NCBI GenBank assembly: GCA_902465645.1
Contig: CABQNX010000015.1
Coordinates: 1 to 26,650, forward strand
DNA from: an uncultured Peptoniphilus sp.
GTDB lineage: Bacteria > Bacillota > Clostridia > Tissierellales > Peptoniphilaceae
DNA length: 26,650 nt
Reading direction: 5' to 3'
Below, in pieces: positions 1-8,144 of the stretch. The stretch's first letter is position 1. Every line of letters begins with the position of its first letter. The translations under genes and the position numbers were made by a program. Below the pieces are notes generated by a model that was not told the origin of the DNA, searched no databases, and saw only the letters and a program-made list of their open reading frames with translations.

Positions 1-4
1 TCAA

Positions 5-30
5 ATAACCTGAAATTAATTTCAGGTTAT
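5..30. repeat. 26-bp perfect palindrome, possible terminator of the gene to the left
   Basis: Thirteen bases (ATAACCTGAAATT) are followed directly by their exact reverse complement. In RNA this would fold into a hairpin with at least ten paired bases. No clean T-run follows on either strand, so a rho-independent terminator for a gene beyond the left edge is plausible but not certain. A dimeric-regulator operator is the alternative. Confidence 0.5.
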
Positions 31-339
31 GCTTGACTTTTGTTAGCAGGTTTTATTTTCAAAAAATTATTCTATTGGATAGAAAAATAAAATATATATT
101 TTACACTTGTGAAATTGAAAAATATTTTTATAAAAGAATTGTTTATAAATTTGATTGCTAACTTGCTGTTGAATAAATACGAAGAACTAAAATAGAGAAG
201 TAAAATAAAGTTTTTATGGACTTTGTTTTTGATAAAGAATATCAGAAACCCTATTTTAAGAATGACTATATTTGAATGATGATAAAGATTTCCTAAAATG
301 AATTTTTTCAGTAGAATAATGTACTTTAATAAAATTTAG
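31..339. other. AT-rich intergenic stretch with no supported gene
   Basis: I see no credible coding region here. A 19-codon ATG frame at 216-275 has no ribosome site and no recognisable motif. The stretch is very AT-rich and leads into the rnf promoter. Confidence 0.5.
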
Positions 340-348
340 TGTTATAAT
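340..348 (+). promoter_or_regulatory. extended -10 promoter of the rnf operon
   Basis: TGT-TATAAT is an extended -10 element (TGn-TATAAT) lying about 50 bases before the rnfC start. No good -35 hexamer is present at 17-bp spacing, which is tolerated by extended -10 promoters. The rnfC ribosome site AAGGGGTGAA lies downstream, just before the ATG at 400. Confidence 0.5.
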
Positions 349-399
349 TATAACAAATGGTAAAAATATAGGCTAAAGCCAAATAAGGGGTGAAGTTTT

Positions 400-1734
400 A
401 TGAGTTCAAGAAATCTCACTTTTTCCGTAGGTGGAGTTCATATGGACGAACACAAAACTTTGACAGAAAAAATCGCAATTGAGAGGATGCCAAGTCCAAA
501 GATTGCTTACATACCTATGTCACAACATATTGGAGCGCCATGCTCACCTGTTGTTTCTAAGGGCGACTCTGTTAAAGTTGGCCAAATTGTTGGGAATTCT
601 GATGCTTTTATTTCAGCAGCTATACACTCTTCTGTATCAGGTACAGTTAAAGAGATTAAAAAAATGTATACAGCTGATGGAAGGTATTGTGATTGCGTCG
701 TTATAGAAAACGATGGCAAAGATGAAATGATTGAGGACCTTAAATCTTTCAAGGATTATAAGGATCATCCTATTGACGACTTAATTCCTTTTATTAAGGA
801 AAAGGGAATCGTAGGAATGGGTGGAGCTGGTTTCCCTCTTCATGCAAAACTTAAGGGTGAAGATCCAGTTCTAGACGAATGTATAATCAATGGTGCAGAA
901 TGTGAGCCTTTCCTTACATGTGACCATAGAATTATGCTAGAAAAAACTGAAGAAATATTAGAAGGTTTAGATATCTTCTCACATTTTTACAATAAGGAAG
1001 CTTCTTACATGGCAATTGAGGAAAATAAACCTGATGCAATTGCTAAGATGGAAGAAGTTATAGGAAAAAATCCTAATTGGAATCACTTAAAAGTTGTGGG
1101 ATGTCAAACTAAGTATCCACAAGGTGATTCAAAGAGACTTTCTGAAGCCGTAGTTGGTAGAATTGTTCCACAAAATGGTGTAACAAATGATGTTGGAGTT
1201 TTCCTAACTAATGTTGGTACAACTCTAGCCTTCTATGAAGCTATGATTGAAGGAAAGCCTTCTTATGAAAGAGTTATAACTGTATCTGGTTCTGGTATCA
1301 AAGAACCTAAGAATATTCTCGTTAAAGTAGGAACTCCTGTGGGAGATATCCTAGATTTCTGTGGCGGTCTTAAAGACAACTTCAAGGAAATTATTTGTGG
1401 TGGTCCTATGACTGGTAAGTCAGTATTTAATCTTGACTCACCAATTACTAAGACTACTTCTGGTATTTTGGTTTTCACTGAAGAAGAAGTTACAGAAAGA
1501 ATTGAGTCTCCATGTATTAGATGTTCAAGATGTGTAGACCATTGTCCAGCTCACATAAATCCAACTGATATTAATCATGCGATTTTAAAGGGCGATGTAG
1601 ACTTATGCATGGATCTTCATGCTGACCAATGTATGGAATGTGGTATATGTTCCTTTGTTTGTCCAGCTAAGAGACATCTTACAGCATCTGTTAAATTAGC
1701 TAAACGAGAAATCAGAGCTAATCAAAAGAGATAG
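400..1734 (+). CDS. rnfC: RnfC, electron transport complex subunit C
   Basis: Peripheral subunit of the Rnf complex, the membrane ferredoxin:NAD+ oxidoreductase that pumps Na+ or H+. RnfC is the NAD(H)- and FMN-binding part at the cytoplasmic face. The 444-residue product starts with the family's GGVH segment (residues 11-14). It has the glycine-rich nucleotide motif GMGGAGFP (139-146), NGAECEPFLT near 164-173, and two CxxCxxCxxxCP [4Fe-4S] motifs (C372/375/378/382 and C411/414/417/421). The start at 400 has a strong site, AAGGGGTGAA, and keeps the GGVH block. A later ATG at 442 would cut that block off. First gene of a six-gene operon; its stop overlaps the ribosome site of rnfD. Confidence 0.96.
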   Translation: MSSRNLTFSVGGVHMDEHKTLTEKIAIERMPSPKIAYIPMSQHIGAPCSPVVSKGDSVKVGQIVGNSDAFISAAIHSSVSGTVKEIKKMYTADGRYCDCVVIENDGKDEMIEDLKSFKDYKDHPIDDLIPFIKEKGIVGMGGAGFPLHAKLKGEDPVLDECIINGAECEPFLTCDHRIMLEKTEEILEGLDIFSHFYNKEASYMAIEENKPDAIAKMEEVIGKNPNWNHLKVVGCQTKYPQGDSKRLSEAVVGRIVPQNGVTNDVGVFLTNVGTTLAFYEAMIEGKPSYERVITVSGSGIKEPKNILVKVGTPVGDILDFCGGLKDNFKEIICGGPMTGKSVFNLDSPITKTTSGILVFTEEEVTERIESPCIRCSRCVDHCPAHINPTDINHAILKGDVDLCMDLHADQCMECGICSFVCPAKRHLTASVKLAKREIRANQKR

Positions 1735-1745
1735 GAGGGATCAAT

Positions 1746-2750
1746 TTGGAAAATAATAAAATTAATAAGGATCCGATGACAGTAAATGAGGCACGCTTTG
1801 TTTCACTAGCTCCTCATATTAGGTCAAATGATACTGTTAGAAAGATTATGCTTGATGTTATTATCGCACTTGCTCCTGCAATGATTGCTTCTGTATATTT
1901 CTTTGGAACAAGAGCCATAGCACTTTTAGCAGTATGTATTGGTGCTTGTGTATTTACTGAACTTATTACACAAAAATGCCTAAAGAAAACTGTTCAAATA
2001 GCTGACTTATCTGCTGTTGTTACTGGAATTTTGATTGCACTTAATATGCCTCAGTCTTTTCCACTATGGATGGCAGCCTTCGGATCAGTTTTTGCAATAT
2101 TAGTAGTTAAAGAATGTTTTGGTGGTATTGGTTTTAACTTTATGAACCCAGCTCTTGCAGCTAGACTTGTACTTATGACATCCTGGCCAAAACAAATTAC
2201 AGATTATATTTCACCAGAATTATTGAAGCAAGGTCTTACAACATCATCTGCAACTATGGATGGTCTATCTTACGCAACACCTCTTCAAGTTATTGCATCT
2301 GGTGATCTTGCAAATCTTCCTTCAATGGGAGATATGTTTATGGGAAATATTGGTGGTGTAATAGGAGAAACTTCTGCAATTGCACTTCTAATTGGATTTG
2401 TTTACCTAGTAGCAAGAAAGGTGATTTCTTGGGAAATCCCAGTAATTTATGTTGCATCAACTGCAATATGTCTATTTGTTCTTGGAATCCCAATGGAACT
2501 TATTCCTTATGAACTACTTGCAGGTGGTTTGTTACTTGGTGCTATCTTTATGGCAACTGACTACACTACAAACCCAATAAACAGAAAGGGAAGAATTATT
2601 TTTGCTCTTGGCTGTGGTATCTTAACTGCAGTAATTAGAGTTAAGGCATCTCTTCCTGAAGGTGTTTCATACGCAATATGTCTTATGAACCTCGCAACAC
2701 CATTAATTGACAAACTTACTATATCAAGTGCATATGGGGAGGCGAAGTAA
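1746..2750 (+). CDS. rnfD: RnfD, electron transport complex subunit D
   Basis: Integral membrane subunit that carries a covalently bound FMN and takes part in ion translocation. The 334-residue product is hydrophobic, with multiple predicted membrane segments. The flavinylation region is seen as DGLSYATPL, with Thr178 as the expected FMN attachment residue, and GGIGFNFMNPALAAR (about 126-140) is typical of the RnfD/NqrB family. The start is TTG, chosen because GGAGG at 1734-1738 sits seven bases upstream. That ribosome site overlaps the rnfC stop codon, so translation of the two genes is probably coupled. The next gene follows directly after the stop. Confidence 0.95.
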   Translation: MENNKINKDPMTVNEARFVSLAPHIRSNDTVRKIMLDVIIALAPAMIASVYFFGTRAIALLAVCIGACVFTELITQKCLKKTVQIADLSAVVTGILIALNMPQSFPLWMAAFGSVFAILVVKECFGGIGFNFMNPALAARLVLMTSWPKQITDYISPELLKQGLTTSSATMDGLSYATPLQVIASGDLANLPSMGDMFMGNIGGVIGETSAIALLIGFVYLVARKVISWEIPVIYVASTAICLFVLGIPMELIPYELLAGGLLLGAIFMATDYTTNPINRKGRIIFALGCGILTAVIRVKASLPEGVSYAICLMNLATPLIDKLTISSAYGEAK

Positions 2751-3335
2751 ATGAAAGAACCAGTAAAATTTGGAATAATACTTTTAGTATTCTGTGCCCT
2801 ATCAGCAGGTCTTCTTGCAGCTGTAAATAGTTTTACGGCTCCAGTAATTGCTGAAACTGAACTTAAAAATACACTTGCATCCTATGAAGTTATTTTTGGT
2901 GATGCTGCTGATAGTTTCGAAGAATACGATCAAGCTAAATTAGATTCAATAAAAGAAAAATATCCAAACATAGAAAAAATCTTCGTAGCCAAAAAAGGCC
3001 AAGATGTTGTTGGATATGGTGTAAACGTAAAATCAAATGGTTATGGTGGAGCTATGACTAACGCCCTTGGTTTTCTACTTGAAGGCGATACAATCGCTGG
3101 ATTTAGGAATATCTCCAATGGAGAAACAAGTGGATTTGGTTCTAGAATCACTACTGATGAATATTATCCTTCTTATGAAGGAAAGTCTGCTGCTGGTCCA
3201 CTAGAACTTTCTAAGGAACCTAAGGCTGAAAATGAAGTTATGTGGTTAACATCAGCTACAATCTCTTCTAAAGCAGCTCTTGCAGGCTCAAATGATGCCA
3301 TTCAAGTTTATAACGAAGTTCTAAAGAATGAATAA
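2751..3335 (+). CDS. rnfG: RnfG, electron transport complex subunit G
   Basis: Membrane-anchored extracytoplasmic flavoprotein that carries covalent FMN in the Rnf chain. The 194-residue product has one N-terminal membrane helix (about 7-27) and then a soluble FMN-binding domain. The conserved G-x-G-Y-G-G block is at 88-100, and the ETSGFGSRIT segment (125-134) is typical of the family. The flavin attachment motif, usually [S/T]GA[T/S], reads TSAT at 167-170, so the acceptor Thr170 is kept while the glycine is serine. The gene starts immediately after rnfD, with GGGGAGG ahead of the ATG inside the rnfD end. Confidence 0.94.
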   Translation: MKEPVKFGIILLVFCALSAGLLAAVNSFTAPVIAETELKNTLASYEVIFGDAADSFEEYDQAKLDSIKEKYPNIEKIFVAKKGQDVVGYGVNVKSNGYGGAMTNALGFLLEGDTIAGFRNISNGETSGFGSRITTDEYYPSYEGKSAAGPLELSKEPKAENEVMWLTSATISSKAALAGSNDAIQVYNEVLKNE

Positions 3336-3346
3336 GGGGGTTTAAA

Positions 3347-3943
3347 ATGAAATTATCTAAAGTATTTTTAGACGGTGCTTTCAAAAACAATCCTGTATTC
3401 ATGCAACTTATAGGTCTTTGTTCAGTACTGGCTATCACAAACAGTTTAACTAACTCACTAGCAATGGGTATGGCAGTTACTTTTGTACTTATAATGAGTA
3501 ACACAGTAGTATCTGCCCTTAGAAATGTAATTCCTGATAAAATAAGAATTCCTTGTTTTATAGTAGTAATTGCAACTTTCGTAACTTTAGTTCAAATGAT
3601 CCTTCAAGCATATTTCCAATCAATTTATGCAGCACTTGGTATTTTCTTACCACTAATCGTAGTTAACTGCTGTATCCTTGGAGAAGCAGAAGGTTTCGCT
3701 TACAAGAACAAACTTGTTCCATCAATAGTAGATGGACTTGGAACAGGAGTTGGCTATACAATAGCAGTTCTTTCCATGGGTCTTGTTCGTGAATTTTTCG
3801 GCTACGGAACATTATTTGAAAAACAAGTCCTACCAGAATCCTATCCAGGAATTGGACTTATGGGAGCTCCAGCAGGTGCCTTCATACTTCTAGGATTCTT
3901 AATTGCAGGATTTAAACTACTACTTAATAGGAGGGCAGACTAA
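3347..3943 (+). CDS. rnfE: RnfE, electron transport complex subunit E
   Basis: One of the paired integral membrane subunits (RnfA/RnfE) that form the membrane core and share a [2Fe-2S] centre. The 198-residue product is almost entirely hydrophobic, with about six helices. It contains the family segments NPVFMQLIGLC (15-25) and NCCILGEAEGF (107-117). Cys25 and Cys108 are the likely cluster ligands. AAGGGGG precedes the ATG. The stop overlaps the rnfA start by one base (TAATG). Confidence 0.95.
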   Translation: MKLSKVFLDGAFKNNPVFMQLIGLCSVLAITNSLTNSLAMGMAVTFVLIMSNTVVSALRNVIPDKIRIPCFIVVIATFVTLVQMILQAYFQSIYAALGIFLPLIVVNCCILGEAEGFAYKNKLVPSIVDGLGTGVGYTIAVLSMGLVREFFGYGTLFEKQVLPESYPGIGLMGAPAGAFILLGFLIAGFKLLLNRRAD

Positions 3944-4521
3944 TGTTAGAGAGTATTTTAACAATTTTAATTTCAACAATACTTGTAAATAACTATATAT
4001 TTGCTCAGTTCTTAGGAATTTGTCCCTTCTTAGGTGTATCTTCCAAAACAGAAACTGCCCTTGGAATGGGAGTTGCCGTTACCTTTGTAGTTGTACTTGC
4101 ATCTGCAATAACATGGTTAATTCAAACATTTATATTAGATAAATTTGGACTTGAGTACTTACAAACAATTGCATTTATACTTGTAATCGCATCATTAGTA
4201 CAATTTGTAGAAATGTTTATTAAGAAGTCATCACCTTCACTTTATCAAGCAATGGGTGTTTATCTTCCACTTATCACTACAAACTGTGTTGTACTTGGTG
4301 TAACAGTATTAAACGTGCAAAACGGATATAACTTAATAGAAACAATCTTTAGTGGATTTGGAGCTTCTCTAGGCTTTACACTAGCTTTAGTATTAATTGC
4401 ATCCTTAAGAGAAAAACTTATGCTTGCAGATGTACCTAAGGCACTTCAAGGTGTTCCTATTGCGCTTGTGAGTGCTGGTCTTATGGCCATAGCATTCTCA
4501 GGTTTCGGCGGATTGGTATAG
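3943..4521 (+). CDS. rnfA: RnfA, electron transport complex subunit A
   Basis: Integral membrane partner of RnfE, with the same fold in inverted topology; together they hold the intramembrane [2Fe-2S] centre. The 192-residue product has about six helices, the family block NNYIFAQFLGICPFLGVS (16-33) and NCVVLGV (114-120). Cys27 and Cys115 correspond to the cluster ligands. Its ribosome site is GGAGG, inside the rnfE end, and the one-base overlap with rnfE suggests translational coupling. rnfB follows after nine bases. Confidence 0.96.
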   Translation: MLESILTILISTILVNNYIFAQFLGICPFLGVSSKTETALGMGVAVTFVVVLASAITWLIQTFILDKFGLEYLQTIAFILVIASLVQFVEMFIKKSSPSLYQAMGVYLPLITTNCVVLGVTVLNVQNGYNLIETIFSGFGASLGFTLALVLIASLREKLMLADVPKALQGVPIALVSAGLMAIAFSGFGGLV

Positions 4522-4530
4522 GAGGTAATT

Positions 4531-5442
4531 ATGGAAATTAGTGCAATACTTACCCCGATGGTGTTTTTGGGAATAGCGGGAGCTTTTTTCGGAATAATAC
4601 TTTCCATTGCATCAAAGGTTTTTTATGTAGAAGTTGATCCAAAGGTAGCTGAAGTAAGAGATGCCCTTCCAGGAGCAAACTGTGGAGCTTGTGGTTTCCC
4701 AGGTTGTGATGGACTTGCAGAAGCAATTGCCAATGGTACATCACCAGTTAATGGTTGTGTTATTGGTGGTGCAGAAACTGCTGAAAAAGTAAGCCAAGTA
4801 ATGGGTGTCAATGCAGAAAATGTTGATAGAAATGTTGCCGTAGTTCACTGTCAAGGTGACTGTGACAAGGCAAAAAATAAATATGATTACAATGACCTAG
4901 TTGACTGTAGACTTATAGCTGACTACCAACAAGGTGCAAAAGCTTGTAACTATGGTTGCTGTGGTGGTGGAACTTGCGTAAGCGTATGTGAATTTGACGC
5001 CATCCACATGGTTAATGGAGTAGCAGTAGTTGACAAGGAAAAATGTGTAGCTTGTATGAAGTGTATCAACATTTGTCCTAAGAAAATTATTTCACTTAGA
5101 CCTTACAAATCAAAAACAGTTGTTGAATGTAAGTCACTTGATTCAGGAAAAGTTGTTAGAAATAATTGTAGCATTGGTTGTATTGGATGTGGAATCTGTG
5201 AAAAGAACTGTCCTAAGGATGCAATCCATGTAGAAAATAACCTTGCATCAATTGATTATGACAAGTGTATCAACTGTGGAATTTGTGTTTCAAAATGTCC
5301 AACAGGAGCAATTTATTGTGAATATCCTGAAAGAGTGGAAAAGATGAAACAAAAGGAAAAAGAAAAGAAAGAAAAAGAAAGACAAGCAAAAATCGCAGAA
5401 GCACAAGCAAAAAAAGCTGCTGCAGAAAAGACTAATGCTTAA
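4531..5442 (+). CDS. rnfB: RnfB, iron-sulfur subunit of the Rnf complex
   Basis: Membrane-anchored polyferredoxin that is thought to accept electrons from reduced ferredoxin and pass them into the complex. An N-terminal helix (about 8-28) is followed by the RnfB-specific cluster with C51, C54, C59 and C76 (CGACGFPGC). Four ferredoxin-like groups follow: C139/143/149/153, C172/175/178/182, C217/220/223/227 and C246/249/252/256. The last 35 residues are a Lys/Glu/Ala-rich, probably helical tail that is not part of the core family. AGGAGG precedes the ATG. Last gene of the operon, followed by a clear terminator. Confidence 0.96.
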   Translation: MEISAILTPMVFLGIAGAFFGIILSIASKVFYVEVDPKVAEVRDALPGANCGACGFPGCDGLAEAIANGTSPVNGCVIGGAETAEKVSQVMGVNAENVDRNVAVVHCQGDCDKAKNKYDYNDLVDCRLIADYQQGAKACNYGCCGGGTCVSVCEFDAIHMVNGVAVVDKEKCVACMKCINICPKKIISLRPYKSKTVVECKSLDSGKVVRNNCSIGCIGCGICEKNCPKDAIHVENNLASIDYDKCINCGICVSKCPTGAIYCEYPERVEKMKQKEKEKKEKERQAKIAEAQAKKAAAEKTNA

Positions 5443-5458
5443 TCTTAAACTTTAAATC

Positions 5459-5489
5459 AAAACTGTCGCGTAAAAAGCGGCAGTTTTTT
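5459..5489 (+). terminator. rho-independent terminator of the rnf operon
   Basis: AAAACTGTCGC and GCGGCAGTTTT pair over eleven positions (one G-T pair) around a short A-rich loop and are followed by a T-run ending at 5489. It lies 17 bases after rnfB. Confidence 0.9.
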
Positions 5490-5573
5490 CTTGTAAATTT
5501 TTATAATAAATACATAAAAATTTTAATAGGATTTATTCAAGCTCTCTAAAATATTTAAACCTTTTACAATATT

Positions 5574-5619
5574 TTGCACTTACATTTTCTTAATAATGTG
5601 ATATTCTATTAATAGAATA
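5574..5619 (+). promoter_or_regulatory. promoter region with 18-bp palindromic operator candidate
   Basis: TTGCAC at 5574-5579 resembles a -35 hexamer. The AT-rich bases after it include TAATAAT and TATTCT, so the exact -10 is uncertain. A perfect 18-bp palindrome, TATTCTATT plus its reverse complement, occupies 5602-5619, about 30 bases before the ribosome site of the lipoprotein gene. Its position fits an operator for a dimeric repressor. It does not match the Fur box TGATAAT-N-ATTATCA well. Confidence 0.45.
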
Positions 5620-5658
5620 AATTGAAAATAGTGCAAAAATTTAGAAGGAGGCTCTATT

Positions 5659-6207
5659 ATGAAAAGAAAGTTTTATACTAAAATTGCTTTTGCCTTACTT
5701 ATAATGATTCTATTAACTTCTTGTAAGTCTAAGGAGGAGGCAAGTGTTGAAAATACTTCCAATGGAAAAGAATTAAGCCAAGAAAATGTAGACAAAGAAA
5801 AAAGGTCAGATACTAAAGAGAGGGAACTCTTTGTGGAAAAAGAAAATCCAAGAATTGTTGCCATGTCAGTTAAGACTGCAAAAGCTTTAAAATTTTTGGA
5901 ATATGAAAATGTAGTAGGAGTTCCTAATGGAGCAGAAGCTCTTTATCCTGATGCAAGTCTAATAGGTGATGAAATGGATCCTGATTTTAAACTCGTAAAA
6001 AATCTAAATCCAGAACTTTTACTCACATATAAAAGTGTAACTTATGACAAGCCCTTAGGACAAAAGGTTGATGATATAGATAATGCTTCGGCTTCCTTTG
6101 AGACTTTAGAGGACACGAAAGATGGCCTTAATTTCTTTGCCAAGGGTTTGGGTCTATATGATGATTCACTTAAAGAAAAAATAGATTCACTTACAGAAAA
6201 TATTTAG
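5659..6207 (+). CDS. lipoprotein resembling the N-lobe of an IsdE-type heme-binding protein
   Basis: Secreted lipoprotein: basic start, hydrophobic stretch and lipobox LTSC with Cys22, then a charged Lys/Glu linker to about residue 60. From PRIVAMSVKTAKALKFL (64-80) onward it follows class III substrate-binding proteins for heme and siderophores. The segment IGDEMDPDFKLVKNLNPELLL (102-122) aligns by eye with the region of IsdE that holds its methionine heme ligand (GNPMSPD); here Met106. At 182 residues it is far shorter than the usual 290-300. The second lobe, which supplies the histidine ligand in IsdE, is absent, and no continuation is seen in any frame before the downstream promoter. AGGAGG precedes the ATG. 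No permease or ATPase gene adjoins it. Could be a truncated gene or a single-lobe binding protein. Confidence 0.7.
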   Translation: MKRKFYTKIAFALLIMILLTSCKSKEEASVENTSNGKELSQENVDKEKRSDTKERELFVEKENPRIVAMSVKTAKALKFLEYENVVGVPNGAEALYPDASLIGDEMDPDFKLVKNLNPELLLTYKSVTYDKPLGQKVDDIDNASASFETLEDTKDGLNFFAKGLGLYDDSLKEKIDSLTENI

Positions 6208-6253
6208 TTTGATTTTTTGAATTTTGTTTAAATAAAAAAATTTAAAAAAGTGT

Positions 6254-6282
6254 TTGACAAGTTGATTTTTATTTCTTATAAT
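6254..6282 (+). promoter_or_regulatory. consensus promoter of the T-box/brnQ transcript
   Basis: TTGACA (6254-6259) and TATAAT (6277-6282) are both perfect and 17 bases apart. Transcription would start near 6290, about 35 bases before the T-box Stem I. Confidence 0.9.
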
Positions 6283-6320
6283 AACAAGCAAATCATAATT
6301 TTATTAATAAAAAATATTGG

Positions 6321-6567
6321 AAAAAACGAGTAGGTTTATTAAAGTTTTCAGAGAGTAGGCGTTTGGTGAAAGTCTATAATGGAGATAAATTCGAAAATCC
6401 TTTTTCTTATGCAAGTCTGAACCCTAGTAAGATTTGCCGCTTTAGTAGGCGTTATCTATACTCGGCATTGATTGATGCTTGTTAAGAGAGCTTACATATT
6501 GGTAAGAACTAAGGTGGTAACGCGATAATTCGTCCTTTGTCTATTATTTAGACAAGGGACTTTTTTT
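6321..6567 (+). promoter_or_regulatory. T-box riboswitch upstream of brnQ
   Basis: tRNA-sensing leader RNA that lets transcription continue when the matching tRNA is uncharged. The T-box sequence AAGGTGGTAACGCG is at 6511-6524, next to the antiterminator/terminator region. The terminator stem pairs 6532-6543 with 6549-6560 (12 bp, one G-T pair) and is followed by seven Ts (6561-6567). Upstream, AGAGAG (6350-6355) and GGTGAA (6365-6370) resemble conserved Stem I elements, and CGAGTA (6327-6332) can pair with TACTCG (6459-6464). A likely specifier is ATC (Ile) at 6397-6399, just after GAAA, which fits a branched-chain amino acid transporter. The specifier is inferred without folding the RNA; another ATC lies at 6454-6456. 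Confidence 0.92.
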
Positions 6568-6597
6568 ATTTATAAAATTAAAAATTAGGAGGAAAGT

Positions 6598-7941
6598 ATG
6601 AAAAAATTATCAAGAAGTCAGTTTACTCAAGTGAGCATAATGCTCTTTGGATTGTTCTTTGGAGCTGGAAATTTAATTTTCCCTCCATTTTTAGGAAACC
6701 AAGCAGGGAATAAGACTATTATTTCACTTTTGGCTTTTTCTGTTACCGCAATTATCTTTCCAGTCCTTGGAGCTATAGCTGTTGGCAAGACTGATGGACT
6801 TAAAAACTTATCTTCAAGAGTTGGAGAAAAGTTCGCCCTAGTTTTTACTACTGCAATATACCTTTCAATAGGACCTGGACTTGGAATACCAAGAGCAGGA
6901 TCTGTTCCCTTTGAAATGGCAATTGCACCCTACGTGCCTGAAAGCTTTAACCTATCACTTGTAAGATTAGTATATACATTTTTATTCTTTACAGTTGCAA
7001 TGCTTGTTTGCTTAAAACCAAATAAGTTAGTCGCAAGAGTTGGAAAGTATTTAACCCCAACACTTTTGCTTTTGATACTTGTAATGTTTGCCAAGGTAAT
7101 GACTTTACCAAAAGATTTAGCAGTGGCAAGTGGAAATTATAAGGATGCTCCAATAGTTGCTGGTTTCTTAGCGGGTTATGATACTATGGATGCTGTTGCA
7201 GCCCTTAACTTTGGCTTTGTTGTCACTCTTGCCATAAGAAGGTTTGGTGTCGAAGATAAGGAGCTTGTGACATCTTATACAGCTAAGGCTGGTCTAGTTG
7301 CAGGTTCAGTTTTATTTCTTGTCTACCTAATGCTTTCTACAATGGGTATGGTGACATCAGGGGCTTTTGCTGGAGCAGAAAATGGTGCAGTAGTTCTTAC
7401 AGAAGCAGTTAAGCTTGTCTTTGGCAATGCAGGATTGGTTTTATTGGCATCAATATTTACTCTTGCTTGTTTAACAACTTGTATAGGTTTAATATCAAGT
7501 GGTTCAGAATATTTTTGCACATTGTTTAATCGCAAGATGTCCTATAGCAGATGGGTTTTCCTTTGGACCTTCTTCTCCTTTGTTATGGCAAACTTTGGAC
7601 TTAATAAACTTCTTGCCCTATCAGTTCCCCTACTAACTGTTATTTATCCAGTTGCCTTAGTCTTAATAGTTTTAGGATTTACTCATGATTTTGTAGGTTA
7701 TTCTAAGTATTCTTACAAGGCATCAGCTTTCTTTGCAGTAGGTCTATCACTTGTGGCAGTTGCAAAATCTACATTTAATTTAAACTTGCCACTTTTAACA
7801 AATCTTGAGGCAAGCCTACCAATGGATTCCAGCGGTTTATCCTGGGTCCTACCAAGTCTTTGTGCTGTAGTTTTAGTTGAAGCCTACTCAAGACTTCTAT
7901 CACTATCAAAGGCTAGTGTGAAAGCAGAAAATTATATGTAA
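6598..7941 (+). CDS. brnQ: BrnQ, branched-chain amino acid:cation symporter
   Basis: Takes up leucine, isoleucine and valine with Na+ or H+. The 447-residue product matches the family's usual length and is hydrophobic throughout, with about twelve helices. Family signatures visible are LFGLFFGAGNLIFPP (16-30) and GFLAGYDTMDAVAALNFG (188-205), plus GPGLGIPRAG near 92-101. AGGAGGAAAG precedes the ATG. The gene is alone between the T-box leader and its own terminator, so expression should follow tRNA charging, most likely of isoleucine tRNA. Confidence 0.95.
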   Translation: MKKLSRSQFTQVSIMLFGLFFGAGNLIFPPFLGNQAGNKTIISLLAFSVTAIIFPVLGAIAVGKTDGLKNLSSRVGEKFALVFTTAIYLSIGPGLGIPRAGSVPFEMAIAPYVPESFNLSLVRLVYTFLFFTVAMLVCLKPNKLVARVGKYLTPTLLLLILVMFAKVMTLPKDLAVASGNYKDAPIVAGFLAGYDTMDAVAALNFGFVVTLAIRRFGVEDKELVTSYTAKAGLVAGSVLFLVYLMLSTMGMVTSGAFAGAENGAVVLTEAVKLVFGNAGLVLLASIFTLACLTTCIGLISSGSEYFCTLFNRKMSYSRWVFLWTFFSFVMANFGLNKLLALSVPLLTVIYPVALVLIVLGFTHDFVGYSKYSYKASAFFAVGLSLVAVAKSTFNLNLPLLTNLEASLPMDSSGLSWVLPSLCAVVLVEAYSRLLSLSKASVKAENYM

Positions 7942-7960
7942 GAAAAATTAGAAATTTTAA

Positions 7961-7996
7961 AACAGTCTCACGTGATGAATGTGGGACTGTTTTTTT
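7961..7996 (+). terminator. rho-independent terminator after brnQ
   Basis: AACAGTCTCAC pairs with GTGGGACTGTT (one G-T pair) around a nine-base loop and runs into seven Ts. It lies 20 bases after the brnQ stop. Confidence 0.9.
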
Positions 7997-8144
7997 ATGC
8001 TTTCTTGCAAATAAGTTTTATAAAAATTTTGGAAGTTTGCGAATGAAAGAAAAAAATATGGCAAATAAATTCTAATTGGATATAATTTAAAAATTTTTTT
8101 GAATAGAAAAGTATTTTTGTTAAGAAATTAAGAAAAAGAAATAT

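Noticed and set aside
216..275. 19-codon ATG frame upstream of rnfC
   Set aside because: No ribosome site, no motif, and the length is expected by chance in AT-rich DNA.
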